Assembly (NCBI GenBank): GCA_965224735.1
Contig: OZ245059.1
Span: forward strand, 1,736,001 to 1,800,000
Direction: 5' to 3'
Length of the DNA stretch: 64,000 nt
Origin: Robiginitomaculum_A sp036478535
GTDB lineage: Bacteria > Pseudomonadota > Alphaproteobacteria > Caulobacterales > Maricaulaceae
Shown here in pieces: positions 27,260-36,765 of the stretch (its first letter is position 1; each line of letters begins with the position of its first letter). Position numbers and translations under genes: made by a program. The notes under the pieces were generated by a model. That model made no database searches, was not told the origin of the DNA, and worked only from the letters and a program-made list of their open reading frames with translations.

Positions 27260-28672
27260 ATGCGTAAACGGCTTGCCAAAATTCTAGCGACAGTTGGGCC
27301 TGCTAGCATGTCCCCTGACATGCTTAAGCTCTTACACGAGGTTGGCGTGGATGCGTTTCGACTAAACTTCTCTCACGGTACGCACGAAGATCATGGCAAA
27401 GCCATCAAAGCAATCCGCGTGATCGAAAAACACAGCGGCAATTCCATTGCTATCGTTGCCGATATGCAAGGCCCAAAAATTAGAGTTGGCACATTCAAAA
27501 ATGGGCAATTTGAGCTTCAATACGGAAAAACTGTCATTTTGGAATTGGGTGATACACCTTCAAGCGTAGAGAATATTCCACTGCCTCACCCAGAAATTTT
27601 CAAAGTGCTAAAACCAGGGCATATTTTAAAATTCGATGACGGTAAGTTCATGGTGACAATTATAAAGGGCGGGTTAAAAACCCTTGAGGCTCGCGTAGAT
27701 GTTCCAGGTATTTTGCGCAACAAGAAAGGCGTCAACGTCATCGGCGCCGTATTGCCCATGTCCGCTATGACAGAAAAAGACAAAATAGATATGGACTACG
27801 CCCTCTCTTTAGATGTTGATTTCATAGCACTTTCCTTCGTGCAAACGGGACAAGACGTTATCGATGCACGCAAAATAATTGGCAACAAGGCTGGCATTAT
27901 TGTAAAAATAGAAAAACCTTCTGCTGTCGATGACATTGCAGCAATTATGGAGCTTGCAGATGTTGCTATGATTGCGCGTGGTGACCTTGGTGTCGAACTT
28001 CCGCTGGAGGACGTTCCCGTTGTTCAGCGCAAAATTATTACAACAGCGCGCACACTTGGCAAACCTGTCATCGTGGCTACCCATATGCTTGAGAGCATGA
28101 TTGATGCCTCAACCCCTACCCGCGCCGAAGCTTCTGATGTAGCAAATGCTATCTATCAAGGCACAGATGCCGTTATGCTTTCGGCAGAAACAGCAGTTGG
28201 CCGCCACCCTGCAACTGCCGTTGCTATCATGGATAGAATTATTCAAGCAGCGGAGCATGATCCTACCTATACAGATTACTGTATGCACAACAATTTAGGC
28301 CCGAGTGCAACTGTCAACGATGCCATCAGCCAGTCTGTGCGCAGTATAGCACAAGTGCTAAATTGCAAAGCTATTCTGGGCTTTACAAAATCTGGGTCTA
28401 CAGTCAGGCGCATGGCTCGCGAGCGCCCGCCATGCCGTATTTTAGGGCTTACACCTGACAAAAGCGTAGCCTCGCGCATGGCGCTTACATGGGGGGTTCG
28501 CCCCGTTGTCATGGATGACCCCAAAGGTTTTCATGATATGCTAACATCAACGCAAGCCATCGCTAAAGAACAAGCCCAATGTGTACCAGGTGATAAAATC
28601 ATAATTACGGCGGGTATACCCTTTGGTAGACCTGGAACTACGGATACACTCAAAATAGCGACAATCGATTAA
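27260..28672 (+). CDS. pyk: Pyruvate kinase
   Basis: A 470-residue glycolytic enzyme that transfers phosphate from phosphoenolpyruvate to ADP. Signatures in order: 'KILATVGPAS' at the N-terminus, 'FRLNFSHGTHEDH' near residue 34, 'ADMQGPKIRVG' near residue 70, the active-site block 'IIVKIEKPSAVDDI', then 'MIARGDLGVELPLEDVP' and 'ATHMLESMIDASTPTRAE'. The allosteric C-domain is complete. A possible stem (AGCCTTT...AAAGGCT) lies in the short 5' region just before the AGGAA ribosome site. Confidence 0.96.
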   Translation: MRKRLAKILATVGPASMSPDMLKLLHEVGVDAFRLNFSHGTHEDHGKAIKAIRVIEKHSGNSIAIVADMQGPKIRVGTFKNGQFELQYGKTVILELGDTPSSVENIPLPHPEIFKVLKPGHILKFDDGKFMVTIIKGGLKTLEARVDVPGILRNKKGVNVIGAVLPMSAMTEKDKIDMDYALSLDVDFIALSFVQTGQDVIDARKIIGNKAGIIVKIEKPSAVDDIAAIMELADVAMIARGDLGVELPLEDVPVVQRKIITTARTLGKPVIVATHMLESMIDASTPTRAEASDVANAIYQGTDAVMLSAETAVGRHPATAVAIMDRIIQAAEHDPTYTDYCMHNNLGPSATVNDAISQSVRSIAQVLNCKAILGFTKSGSTVRRMARERPPCRILGLTPDKSVASRMALTWGVRPVVMDDPKGFHDMLTSTQAIAKEQAQCVPGDKIIITAGIPFGRPGTTDTLKIATID

Positions 28673-28754
28673 CGCCCTTAAGAAGATGGCTTTTGTGTTA
28701 GTAAAAAAACAGCTAACCGCGCAGGCAAACCTTAACGCGCTACAGCCCCTTATC

Positions 28755-30317
28755 CTATTCCCATTCTATCGTGCCAGGTGGTTTAGACGTGATGTCATAA
28801 ACAACGCGGTTTACGCCCCGTACTTCGTTGATGATACGGGTCGCTGTTTCGCCCAAAAACTCGTGACTATAGGGGTAATAATCGGCGGTCATACCGTCTG
28901 ACGAGGTGACTGCGCGCAGAGCTAAAACATGCTCATAAGTGCGCCCATCACCCATAACGCCCACGGTTTTTACTGGCAATATCACAGCAAAAGCTTGCCA
29001 TATTACATTGTAAAGGTTATGTTTTTTAATTTGATCAATATATATTGCATCTGCATGGCGCAGAAGATCAAGTTTGTCTTTGGTAATCACGCCTGGGCAG
29101 CGAATCGCAAGTCCTGGTCCTGGGAACGGGTGACGGTCTACAAGTTCAGGCATCATACCGAGTTCTCGGCCAAGCGCGCGTACTTCGTCTTTGAACAACT
29201 CACGCAACGGCTCCACTAAATCCATGTCCATACGTTCGGGCAGTCCCCCCACATTATGGTGCGATTTAATGGTCACTGAGGGGCCGCCGTCAAAAGAGAT
29301 GCTCTCTATCACATCTGGGTATAAAGTGCCCTGAGCGAGAAATTTCGCGCCGCCTATGGTCTTTGCTGTACGCTCAAAAATATCAATAAAGGTTTTACCG
29401 ATAATTTTGCGCTTTTCCTCGGGATCATCAACGCTTTCAAGTAGATCTAAGAACTGGTTTTCCGCGTCAACATGAATTAAATTAAACTTGTAATACTTTG
29501 AAAATAAAGAAATAACTTCATTTGCTTCATTTTTACGCATCATACCCGTATCTACGAACACACAGGTGAGTTGATCGCCAATGGCTTCATTAAGCAACAC
29601 TGCAACAACGCTGCTATCCACACCGCCAGAAAGGCCGCAGATAACCTTGCCATCCCCCACTTGCACGCGGATGGCAGCAATCGCTTCTTCTCTAAATGCA
29701 GCCATTGTCCAATCACCCTTAAAGCCTGCTATCTTATGGGTGAAGTTGCGCAATATTTGCCGCCCGATTTCCGTATGCTCGACCTCAGGATGAAACATCA
29801 CATTGTAATATTTACGGGTCTTGTTTTCACTAACAGCAAAAGGAGCATGTTTAGTTTTTGCTATTACTTCAAAGTCTTGAGGTAAATTATTAACGCAGTC
29901 TCCGTGGGACATCCACACGCAGTGCTTGGAACCAATCGCGCCAATCCCCGCAAAGAGGGCGCTGTCTTTGACAATTTCCAAATCGGCACGGCCAAACTCA
30001 CCACTTTGCCCCTGCTCGGCCGAGCCGCCCAGTTGATCAACCATTGCCATTTGTCCATAGCATATCCCAAATAAAGGCACGCCCAAGACAAAAACCCCAT
30101 CATGGATACGCGGGCTTACAGCCGTGCCTACACTATTAGGTCCCCCCGAGAGGATGATTGCTTTGGGTGCAAAGCTTTCTAAAAACTCGTCCGTGATTTT
30201 ATTGTATGGATGGACTTCACAATACACTCCGCTCTCGCGCACACGCCTCGCAATGAGCTTGGTCACTTGCGATCCAAAATCAATTATCAATAACCGTTCA
30301 TGAATTTGCTTGCTCAT
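28755..30317 (-). CDS. guaA: GMP synthase (glutamine-hydrolysing)
   Basis: A 520-residue enzyme converting XMP to GMP. The N-terminal class-I amidotransferase has its cysteine in 'GICYGQMAMV' (Cys86) and its His/Glu in 'FHPEVEHTEIG' near residue 175. The ATP-pyrophosphatase domain has the PP-loop 'CGLSGGVDSSVVAVLL' near residue 225. The dimerisation domain ends in the conserved 'DITSKPPGTIEWE'. Its ATG overlaps the stop of the upstream methyltransferase by 4 bases. Together with guaB at the head of the cluster, this transcript covers both steps from IMP to GMP. Confidence 0.97.
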   Translation of the reverse strand: MSKQIHERLLIIDFGSQVTKLIARRVRESGVYCEVHPYNKITDEFLESFAPKAIILSGGPNSVGTAVSPRIHDGVFVLGVPLFGICYGQMAMVDQLGGSAEQGQSGEFGRADLEIVKDSALFAGIGAIGSKHCVWMSHGDCVNNLPQDFEVIAKTKHAPFAVSENKTRKYYNVMFHPEVEHTEIGRQILRNFTHKIAGFKGDWTMAAFREEAIAAIRVQVGDGKVICGLSGGVDSSVVAVLLNEAIGDQLTCVFVDTGMMRKNEANEVISLFSKYYKFNLIHVDAENQFLDLLESVDDPEEKRKIIGKTFIDIFERTAKTIGGAKFLAQGTLYPDVIESISFDGGPSVTIKSHHNVGGLPERMDMDLVEPLRELFKDEVRALGRELGMMPELVDRHPFPGPGLAIRCPGVITKDKLDLLRHADAIYIDQIKKHNLYNVIWQAFAVILPVKTVGVMGDGRTYEHVLALRAVTSSDGMTADYYPYSHEFLGETATRIINEVRGVNRVVYDITSKPPGTIEWE

Positions 30318-31615
30318 GATCCATCCTTAAGTTCCATAACGGCAAAAAAGAAACCGTCCGTATTTGTAGAAGCTGGGGTCAGGGTCAGGGTGCAGCCATC
30401 TTCCGACCACGGCTTAGGTTTGTCTGTTCCTACTTTTTCTTCCCACACTTCGCTTGCCGATAACAATATATAATCTGGGTTCTCTTCCAAGAAACCGTAG
30501 ACCTGCCCCTCGTTTTCTTCGGCAAACAATGAGCACGTCACATAAATCAACAGCCCGCCTGGCTTTACATAGGCCTTCGCTTGCTCCAAAATTTCTTTTT
30601 GTTGGCGGATTCGCAATTCTAATGTTTCGAGCGATAGCCTCCATTTAACATCAGGCTTGCGCCGCCACGTACCCGACCCTGAGCACGGCGCATCAACAAG
30701 AACCCTATCCATTTTTCTCTTTAGTTTATCCAACGAGCCAATCGGCGGTTGGCAGATCTCGATATTGTTAGCCCCTGCCCGCATGGCGCGTTGATAGATC
30801 GGCGCAAGGCGGCGCTTGTCAATATCATAAGCGTAAAGAGTGCCCTCGCCGTTCATTGCAGCAGATAGAGCCAAAGACTTCCCACCGCCGCCCGCGCAAT
30901 AGTCCAAAACTTGCTCGCCTGGCTTAGCTTCAACCAGCAAGGAGACCAGTTGCGAGCCTTCGTCTTGAATCTCAACCCCACCCGTTAGAAATGTTGGCTC
31001 TGCCTGTATATTGGGAAGGCGATCCAATCCTGTGCCCGCTGCTATGCGCAATCCATCAGGCGCTAGCACAGACGTTTTGGCCCCCAATGCATGAAGAGCG
31101 CCCCGAGCCTTATCAGGTGTAGATTTAAGTGTGTTGACGCGTAAATCCAGCGGCGGGCGAGCCAGCAAAGCCTGTCCTTCTTCGATAGCATTTTCGCCGT
31201 AATTATTTTCAAAGCTTGGCCAAATCCATTCTGGAATATCGGCTCGTGTCCACTCAGGCGCACCGTCCAAATCCAGTGCCCCCTCAAGGTGCTTAATCTC
31301 TGATGGCGTTAATGGGGTGGGGCTATGGGTATCATCTTTAAAAGCTGCGCTAAGGGATTGTGTGCTCTCGCCCCATGCCCAAACCAATGTGCCTAAAACA
31401 AGCGCACGCGCACTCTCATCGTTCATCCGCCATGCGGTTGACGACTTGCGGCGTAAAGCATCAAAGACAATGCCGCCAATAGCCGCACGGTCTTTGGAGC
31501 CAGCAAAACGGTGCGCCTTGCCCCAATCACGTAGCGCAAAAGTGGCTGGAGTATGCTGCCTTTGCACATCTTCCAAAACCTCAATAGCCGCTTGTATGCG
31601 TCCGCCGAACTTCAT
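30314..31615 (-). CDS. RsmB/NOP-type RNA m5C methyltransferase
   Basis: A 433-residue SAM-dependent methyltransferase. After an N-terminal NusB-like helical region, the SAM site is 'VLDYCAGGGGKSLALSAAM' near residue 230. Next come 'RVLVDAPCSGSGTWRRKPD' with the TC/PC catalytic cysteine, and 'GGLLIYVTCSLFAEENEGQV' with the second cysteine. The likely target is 16S rRNA C967 as in RsmB, but other rRNA or tRNA cytosines are possible. Its ATG follows directly on the guaB stop codon, and its stop overlaps the guaA start, so it is the middle gene of guaB-rsm-guaA. Confidence 0.88.
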   Translation of the reverse strand: MKFGGRIQAAIEVLEDVQRQHTPATFALRDWGKAHRFAGSKDRAAIGGIVFDALRRKSSTAWRMNDESARALVLGTLVWAWGESTQSLSAAFKDDTHSPTPLTPSEIKHLEGALDLDGAPEWTRADIPEWIWPSFENNYGENAIEEGQALLARPPLDLRVNTLKSTPDKARGALHALGAKTSVLAPDGLRIAAGTGLDRLPNIQAEPTFLTGGVEIQDEGSQLVSLLVEAKPGEQVLDYCAGGGGKSLALSAAMNGEGTLYAYDIDKRRLAPIYQRAMRAGANNIEICQPPIGSLDKLKRKMDRVLVDAPCSGSGTWRRKPDVKWRLSLETLELRIRQQKEILEQAKAYVKPGGLLIYVTCSLFAEENEGQVYGFLEENPDYILLSASEVWEEKVGTDKPKPWSEDGCTLTLTPASTNTDGFFFAVMELKDGS

Positions 31616-33073
31616 CTATTTAGGATCGGAATAATTCGGGGATTCACGGGCAATGGCAACATCATGCACATGGCTCTCGCGTAGACCTGCATTGGTGATT
31701 TTGACGAAACGCGCATTTTTATGAAAGCTGGGTATATCCTCGGAACCCGTATACCCCATAGCCGCGCGCACGCCGCCCAAAAGTTGATGAATAATTGGCG
31801 CAACGGGACCTTTAAACCCAATGCGGCCCTCTATGCCTTCAGGCACAAGCTTCATCGTGTCGCTAACTTCTTTTTGAAAATACCTATCGGCCGAGCCGCG
31901 CGCCATAGCGGCCACAGAACCCATGCCCCGATAAGATTTATAAGAGCGCCCTTTATAAAGGAACACATCGCCTGGCGTTTCGCTCGCCCCTGCTAACAAT
32001 GAGCCAACCATAGCGCTACTCGCGCCAACGGCAAGTGCTTTGGCCATATCGCCAGAGTATTTAATGCCCCCATCCGCAATAACAGGAACGCCAGCCTTGT
32101 TCGCAGCCTTACACACATCAATAAGCGCGGTAAGCTGCGGCACGCCGACGCCTGCAACAATACGCGTTGTGCAAATAGAGCCTGGCCCGATGCCAACCTT
32201 TAGGCAATCCGCGCCCGCATCAATAAGGGCTTGCGCTGCGTCTTCTGTGGCAATGTTGCCAGCAATAATTTGGGTGTCTGGATAGTGTCTTTTCAAGCGC
32301 TTTACCTGCTCTATCACTTTGATAGAATGGCCATGGGCCGTATCAATCACCACCGCGTCAACACCCGCTTTGATCAGGCCAACAGCCCGCTCATACCCAG
32401 CCTCGCCCACAGTCGATGCCGCAGCAACCCGAAGGCTCCCCGCACTATCCTTACAAGCATTGGGATATGACAAAGCCTTTTCCATATCTTTCACAGTGAT
32501 AAGACCAACGCAGCGGCCTTGTTTATTAACCACCAAAACTTGTTCGATTTTGTGTTTATGGAGAAGCACGCGCGCCTCTATCTCGCTCGTGCCTTCTTGC
32601 ACGGTAATTAACTCGCTCGTCATCATGTCTTCAACCAACTCGTCCGCGTCACTGGCAAAACGCGTATCGCGATTGGTAATAATGCCAACAAGCTTATCGT
32701 TCTCATCTATAACGGGGAAACTGGAAAAAGAATAATGTTCAGCCAACATTCTAAGTTCGGCCAAAGTCGAGCCTGGATGAATGGTTACAGGGTTGACCAC
32801 CATACCAGACTCATAACGCTTTACCTTGCGCACTTCTTCGGCCTGTTCTTCGATGGAGAGATTGCGGTGAATAACCCCAATGCCCCCCGCCTGCGCCATG
32901 GCAATCGCCAGCGGCGCTTCGGTTACTGTGTCCATAGCCGCAGAAATAAGTGGCACATTTAAAGTGATGGTTTGGGTCAGGAGCGCAGTTAAATCCGCCT
33001 CGCTCGGCAGTATATCAGATGCCCGTGGCTGCAAAAGCACGTCATCAAATGTGAGACCCTCAACAATCTCCAT
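31616..33073 (-). CDS. guaB: Inosine-5'-monophosphate dehydrogenase
   Basis: A 485-residue NAD-dependent enzyme making XMP from IMP, the committed step to GMP. 'GLTFDDVLLQP' opens the barrel. Two CBS domains interrupt it at about residues 95-205. The catalytic cysteine is in 'KVGIGPGSICTTRIVAGVG', and the flap is 'YRGMGSVAAMARGSADRYFQ'. I placed the start at 33073 because GGGAGAA precedes that ATG; the frame is open to 33115. A TATAAT (minus strand, 33115-33120) upstream is a plausible -10. Confidence 0.96.
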   Translation of the reverse strand: MEIVEGLTFDDVLLQPRASDILPSEADLTALLTQTITLNVPLISAAMDTVTEAPLAIAMAQAGGIGVIHRNLSIEEQAEEVRKVKRYESGMVVNPVTIHPGSTLAELRMLAEHYSFSSFPVIDENDKLVGIITNRDTRFASDADELVEDMMTSELITVQEGTSEIEARVLLHKHKIEQVLVVNKQGRCVGLITVKDMEKALSYPNACKDSAGSLRVAAASTVGEAGYERAVGLIKAGVDAVVIDTAHGHSIKVIEQVKRLKRHYPDTQIIAGNIATEDAAQALIDAGADCLKVGIGPGSICTTRIVAGVGVPQLTALIDVCKAANKAGVPVIADGGIKYSGDMAKALAVGASSAMVGSLLAGASETPGDVFLYKGRSYKSYRGMGSVAAMARGSADRYFQKEVSDTMKLVPEGIEGRIGFKGPVAPIIHQLLGGVRAAMGYTGSEDIPSFHKNARFVKITNAGLRESHVHDVAIARESPNYSDPK

Positions 33074-33351
33074 ACGATTCTCCCTTTTGCGAGCCTCAAC
33101 TATCAGGAAAAACAATTATACGCTAGTCTTGTTCTGTAAAAATGGTGAAAAAGTTTGAACACAGTAGCGGACATCCCACGCATCCACTCATCTTGTCGAA
33201 AGACGAAGAGGTGAATATCCAGCGAATAAAGAGCCTAACCAGCATACATACTGGTGAGACAAAAGGTCGCCCTCGTATATTCGCCATAATATCTCTCGCA
33301 TTCTTTGTAAAACCTGTTACAAGAGATAAAACTTTTATAGAAATAGTAACT
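33074..33351. other. Intergenic stretch between guaB and the upstream element of the M3 gene
   Basis: Carries the guaB 5' region (ribosome site and a TATAAT at 33115-33120 on the minus strand). A 71-codon ORF at 33142-33357 has no recognisable homology and no ribosome site, and I do not regard it as a gene. The first unit of a 17-bp tandem repeat (33334-33350) lies at its end. Confidence 0.5.
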
Positions 33352-33367
33352 TTATAGAAATAGTAAC
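33334..33367. repeat. 17-bp tandem duplication
   Basis: TTTATAGAAATAGTAAC occurs twice head to tail without change. The second unit is the start of the 70-bp element at 33352-33421, so the duplication is peculiar to this copy of the element; the gdh-side copy has only one unit. Confidence 0.9.
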
Positions 33368-33421
33368 AATGCGAAGTAAACGGCTAATAAGTTTCCTGAT
33401 TGTGTTACAATGTTGGGAAAG
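33352..33421 (+). promoter_or_regulatory. 70-bp upstream element, copy B (M3 side)
   Basis: Aligns without gaps to 7239-7308 (minus strand), with shared blocks AATGCGAAG, CGGCT, ATAAGTTTCC, ATTGTGTTACA and TGTTGGGA. It points to the M3 peptidase gene and is separated from the leader element by only 25 bp. Confidence 0.55.
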
Positions 33422-33446
33422 ACTGGGTTGGTTTCAGGTTGAGTAT

Positions 33447-33530
33447 AACGGATTGGTGTTCCAAGATTTTACAATATTTACCAAACGGAAAAATACTTTT
33501 CCTGCCAAACAATCATCATAGGAGAAATGA
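33447..33530 (+). promoter_or_regulatory. Recurrent leader element, copy upstream of the M3 peptidase
   Basis: Reads AACGGAT, TTTTACAAT, TTTACCAAACGG, the perfect dyad GGAAAA-ATAC-TTTTCC (33487-33502), CAATCATCATAG and GGAG before the ATG. Relative to the copy at 26255, the innermost G-C pair of the dyad is replaced by A-T, so pairing is kept. Confidence 0.65.
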
Positions 33531-35732
33531 ATGCGATATTCAATCACAATGGCTTTGGCTTCGGTTTTAGCACTCGGCACAGCATGTACCCCTAAAGATA
33601 AAGCACAAATCCCAGCCCCAAACACAAAAATCAAAACAGCAAAAATGGATTGGTCACAGAGCCAAGCCCTAATTAAAGACGTAAAAACCGACAACGTTCT
33701 TTTGGATGCGTGGTCAGGCCCTTTTGGCGGCGTGCCGCCTTGGGATAAGGTTGATGTCAACACCCTCGCCGCTTCACTTACAACGGCTATGGATATGGCT
33801 AAAGCTGAAATCGACACGATCGCTAACAACCCCGCACCTGCGACTTTTGATAATACGATTGTAGCCTTAGAAAAATCAGGCGCAGCGCTAGATCGCTCTA
33901 ATACTATTTTTGGCGTTTATGCCAGCAATCTTAACCAAGGAATTGTGCCAAAAATTTTGCAAGAAATGTCTCCAAAATTTGCAGCCTTTAGCGATAGTAT
34001 AATTCAAAACGTTACCCTTTTTGATCGCATAAAAACTGTTCATGAAAACATGGATGGCTTTGATACGGAGCAAGAACGGGTTGTCGATTTTCATTACCAA
34101 GACTTTGTACGCGGCGGGGCTAATTTAAACGTCAATGACAAAGCCAAGATGAGTAAAATTAATGCACGCCTTGCAACATTAACCAATGATTTTGGACAAC
34201 ATGTTCTTAATGACGAGCAAAACTATGTCACCTATATCACCGACAAAGCAGACCTTGCAGGTCTCCCCGATTGGCTTATCACTAATATGGCAGGCGCTGC
34301 AAAAACAAGCGACAAAGATGGGCAGTGGGCCATCACCAATACACGCTCTTCTATGGATCCATTCTTGACATATTCTAAAAACCGCAAACTCCGCGAAAAA
34401 GTTTGGCATACATATTATAATCGTGGAGATAATGGTGATGTTAATGATAACAATAAAATTATCACCGAAATTTTACAGCTCCGCGATCAAAAGGCTAAAT
34501 TGTTGGGGTATGAGACATATGCCCATTGGAAACTTGGTGACCAGATGGCTAAAAACCCACAAAATGCCATTGATCTAATGGAGAAAGTATGGCCATACGC
34601 TATTGCTCGTGCCCGTGAAGAAGTTGTCAATATGCAGGCACTCGCAGATAAAGAAGGCGTAAAAATCAAAATCAAACCTTGGGATTATCGTTTCTATGCA
34701 GAGAAAGTGCGCAAAGATAAATACGATCTCGATTTCAACGAAGTTAAACCCTATTTGCAGATGGAAAAACTCCGCGAAGGTATGTTCTGGGCTGCGGGCG
34801 AACTATATGGATTTGAGTTCAAACAAATTCACAATGTCCCCGTTTACCACGATGATGTACGCGTTTGGGACGTCACCAATAACGGCAAGCACGTCGGCCT
34901 TTGGTATTTCGACCCCTATGCTCGTCCTGGCAAACGCTCTGGAGCTTGGATGAACGCTTATCGTTCCCAGCAAAAACTAGACGGCAAAGAAACCACGATT
35001 ATCGTGTCTAACAACTCCAACTTCGTCAAAGGAAAGCCAGGTGAACCAGTGCTCATTTCTTGGGATGATGCACGCACTATGTTCCATGAATTTGGCCACG
35101 CATTGCACGGCCTTAACTCTGATGTGGTTTATCCGTCCGTGTCTGGTACATCCCTGCCGCGTGATTATGTGGAATTCCCCTCACAGCTTAATGAGCATTG
35201 GCTGACAACACCTGAAATTTTAAATAAATTTGCCGTGCATTACAAAACGGGGAAGCCTATTCCGAAAGACCTTTTAGCGAAAATTGAAAATGCATCGACC
35301 TTTAATCAAGGTTTCAAAACAACCGAGTACCTTGCCAGTGCCCTCATTGATATGAAGCTTCATATGGCAGGCGGCGATATGATTGACCCAGACAAGTTTG
35401 AGCGCGAAACTCTCAAAGCCTTAAACATGCCTGAAGAAATCGTCATGCGGCACCGCACTACCCAGTTCAACCATATCTTCTCAGGCGGATATTCTGCTGG
35501 CTATTATAGCTATTTATGGGCTGATACTTTGACGGCAGATGCTGCTGAGGCCTTTGCTGAGGCGGGCAGTTTTTACGATAAAAAGACAGCTAAATCCTTG
35601 CACGATAATATCATGTCCGTTGGCAATTCTATTGATCCAGCGGATGGGTTTAGGCAGTTCCGTGGCCGCAACGTCGAAGTGGATGCCTTAATGCGGGATC
35701 GTGGTTTTGCACCTAAAAAAACGAAACACTAA
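33531..35732 (+). CDS. M3-family zinc oligopeptidase, predicted lipoprotein
   Basis: A 733-residue metallopeptidase of the thimet oligopeptidase / peptidyl-dipeptidase Dcp family. The N-terminus is a lipoprotein signal ('ALASVLALGTAC', Cys20). The zinc site 'FHEFGHALHGL' lies near residue 518, with the third ligand in the following 'DYVEFPSQLNEHW'. 'HIFSGGYSAGYYSYLWAD' is the substrate-binding segment. The length is normal, and the lipid anchor suggests a periplasmic Dcp-like enzyme that cuts peptides for uptake. The GDPD gene begins 17 bases later, so they may be cotranscribed. The 5' region carries both recurrent upstream elements. Confidence 0.93.
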   Translation: MRYSITMALASVLALGTACTPKDKAQIPAPNTKIKTAKMDWSQSQALIKDVKTDNVLLDAWSGPFGGVPPWDKVDVNTLAASLTTAMDMAKAEIDTIANNPAPATFDNTIVALEKSGAALDRSNTIFGVYASNLNQGIVPKILQEMSPKFAAFSDSIIQNVTLFDRIKTVHENMDGFDTEQERVVDFHYQDFVRGGANLNVNDKAKMSKINARLATLTNDFGQHVLNDEQNYVTYITDKADLAGLPDWLITNMAGAAKTSDKDGQWAITNTRSSMDPFLTYSKNRKLREKVWHTYYNRGDNGDVNDNNKIITEILQLRDQKAKLLGYETYAHWKLGDQMAKNPQNAIDLMEKVWPYAIARAREEVVNMQALADKEGVKIKIKPWDYRFYAEKVRKDKYDLDFNEVKPYLQMEKLREGMFWAAGELYGFEFKQIHNVPVYHDDVRVWDVTNNGKHVGLWYFDPYARPGKRSGAWMNAYRSQQKLDGKETTIIVSNNSNFVKGKPGEPVLISWDDARTMFHEFGHALHGLNSDVVYPSVSGTSLPRDYVEFPSQLNEHWLTTPEILNKFAVHYKTGKPIPKDLLAKIENASTFNQGFKTTEYLASALIDMKLHMAGGDMIDPDKFERETLKALNMPEEIVMRHRTTQFNHIFSGGYSAGYYSYLWADTLTADAAEAFAEAGSFYDKKTAKSLHDNIMSVGNSIDPADGFRQFRGRNVEVDALMRDRGFAPKKTKH

Positions 35733-35749
35733 GAAGGCTTAAAACGTTG

Positions 35750-36580
35750 ATGACGACGCCGCTTTTGGACATGAGCGCACTTATTTCGCATCGTTTTCGC
35801 GGGTTCGCTCCACAGGAAAATACATTGGATGGCCTTGAGGCCGCGCTGAATTTTGGCGTTCTTAACCTAGAATTTGACATCCGCATGGCCGCCTGTGGAA
35901 CACCTATGATTTATCATGACGAATGGGCATTAGACGGAGGCGGCAAACGCCGCCTTTTGTCGGATTACAAGGCGGAAGAGTATAAAAAACTTGGTGGTCG
36001 ATTTACCCATATACCCACTTTCGAAAATTTACTCACTCTCTTTAAAAACCATAAAAATAAACGAGCCAAGCTCTTTATTGATATAAAGGATCTTGGTTTT
36101 GAAACTCTTATTCACGCTCTTGTTATGGGAGCAAAAGTGGGTACTCGTATCATCTATGTGTCATGGATTCCCGAAATTCTGTATCGTATGCAAACGATTG
36201 CCCCTAATATTCCAAAAGTCATAAGCCATTGGTGTATGAATATTTCGCCAAGAATACGAGAAAACCATATCAGTTACACATCCGCAGATGGAAAAATTGA
36301 AAGAAGGCATGAAGACTATGTCGTTGGAGAGCGCTCAGGCTATTTAATAATAAAACCCATAAGAGGCAAAATGCTTGCGCTGCTTAAACAATCAAAGGGC
36401 GGTATTTGCGTGCCTAAAATGATGCTGACTAAGGAATTATCAGGCTATTACCACGATCATAATTTAAAAGTTTTTACATTTTCATACATAGATTGGGACA
36501 GTATAAACACTCATAAATCTGCATTAGATATAGATCTTTATTTCATTGATAATAAAAATGTTTTTGACAAGTTATTTTAA
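35750..36580 (+). CDS. Glycerophosphodiester phosphodiesterase family protein
   Basis: A 276-residue TIM-barrel hydrolase. The signature 'SHRFRGFAPQENTLDGLEAA' near residue 13 and 'LEFDIRMAACGTPMIYHDE' near residue 45 carry the metal and catalytic residues (His, Glu, Asp, His), although the usual HRG is changed to HRFRG. 'KLFIDIKD' follows. It would split glycerophosphodiesters to glycerol-3-phosphate and an alcohol. No signal peptide is seen. I preferred the ATG at 35750 over the preceding TTG. The 3' end overlaps that of yacG by 9 bases (convergent). Confidence 0.8.
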   Translation: MTTPLLDMSALISHRFRGFAPQENTLDGLEAALNFGVLNLEFDIRMAACGTPMIYHDEWALDGGGKRRLLSDYKAEEYKKLGGRFTHIPTFENLLTLFKNHKNKRAKLFIDIKDLGFETLIHALVMGAKVGTRIIYVSWIPEILYRMQTIAPNIPKVISHWCMNISPRIRENHISYTSADGKIERRHEDYVVGERSGYLIIKPIRGKMLALLKQSKGGICVPKMMLTKELSGYYHDHNLKVFTFSYIDWDSINTHKSALDIDLYFIDNKNVFDKLF

Positions 36581-36757
36581 CTCTGGATCAGCGTCTGGAT
36601 TATCATTTGCAGAAATATGTTCTTCACCGTCACGGCCACGAATAACATAACCGCCCTTAAGCCAACGGCCCAAATCTATATCGGCGCAGCGTTTTGAGCA
36701 AAAAGGTTTGTGATCAGGTACAACTGGTTTTTTACAAATTTTACAGGTTTTACTCAT
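36572..36757 (-). CDS. yacG: DNA gyrase inhibitor YacG
   Basis: A 61-residue zinc protein with the four cysteines 'CKICKKPV' and 'CSKRCADIDLGRWL' that bind one zinc. The family binds GyrB and inhibits gyrase in E. coli. The ATG at 36757 gives the usual 'MSKTC' start; an ATG at 36769 overlapping the RNase G stop is also possible. It is the last gene of the conserved murA-infA-maf-rng-yacG cluster. Confidence 0.9.
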   Translation of the reverse strand: MSKTCKICKKPVVPDHKPFCSKRCADIDLGRWLKGGYVIRGRDGEEHISANDNPDADPELK

Positions 36758-36765
36758 GGAGAAGA

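Noticed and set aside
33142..33357. 71-codon ORF between guaB and the M3 gene
   Set aside because: No ribosome site, no homology that I recognise, and its end lies in the duplicated 17-bp repeat and the shared 70-bp element, which are better explained as regulatory DNA.
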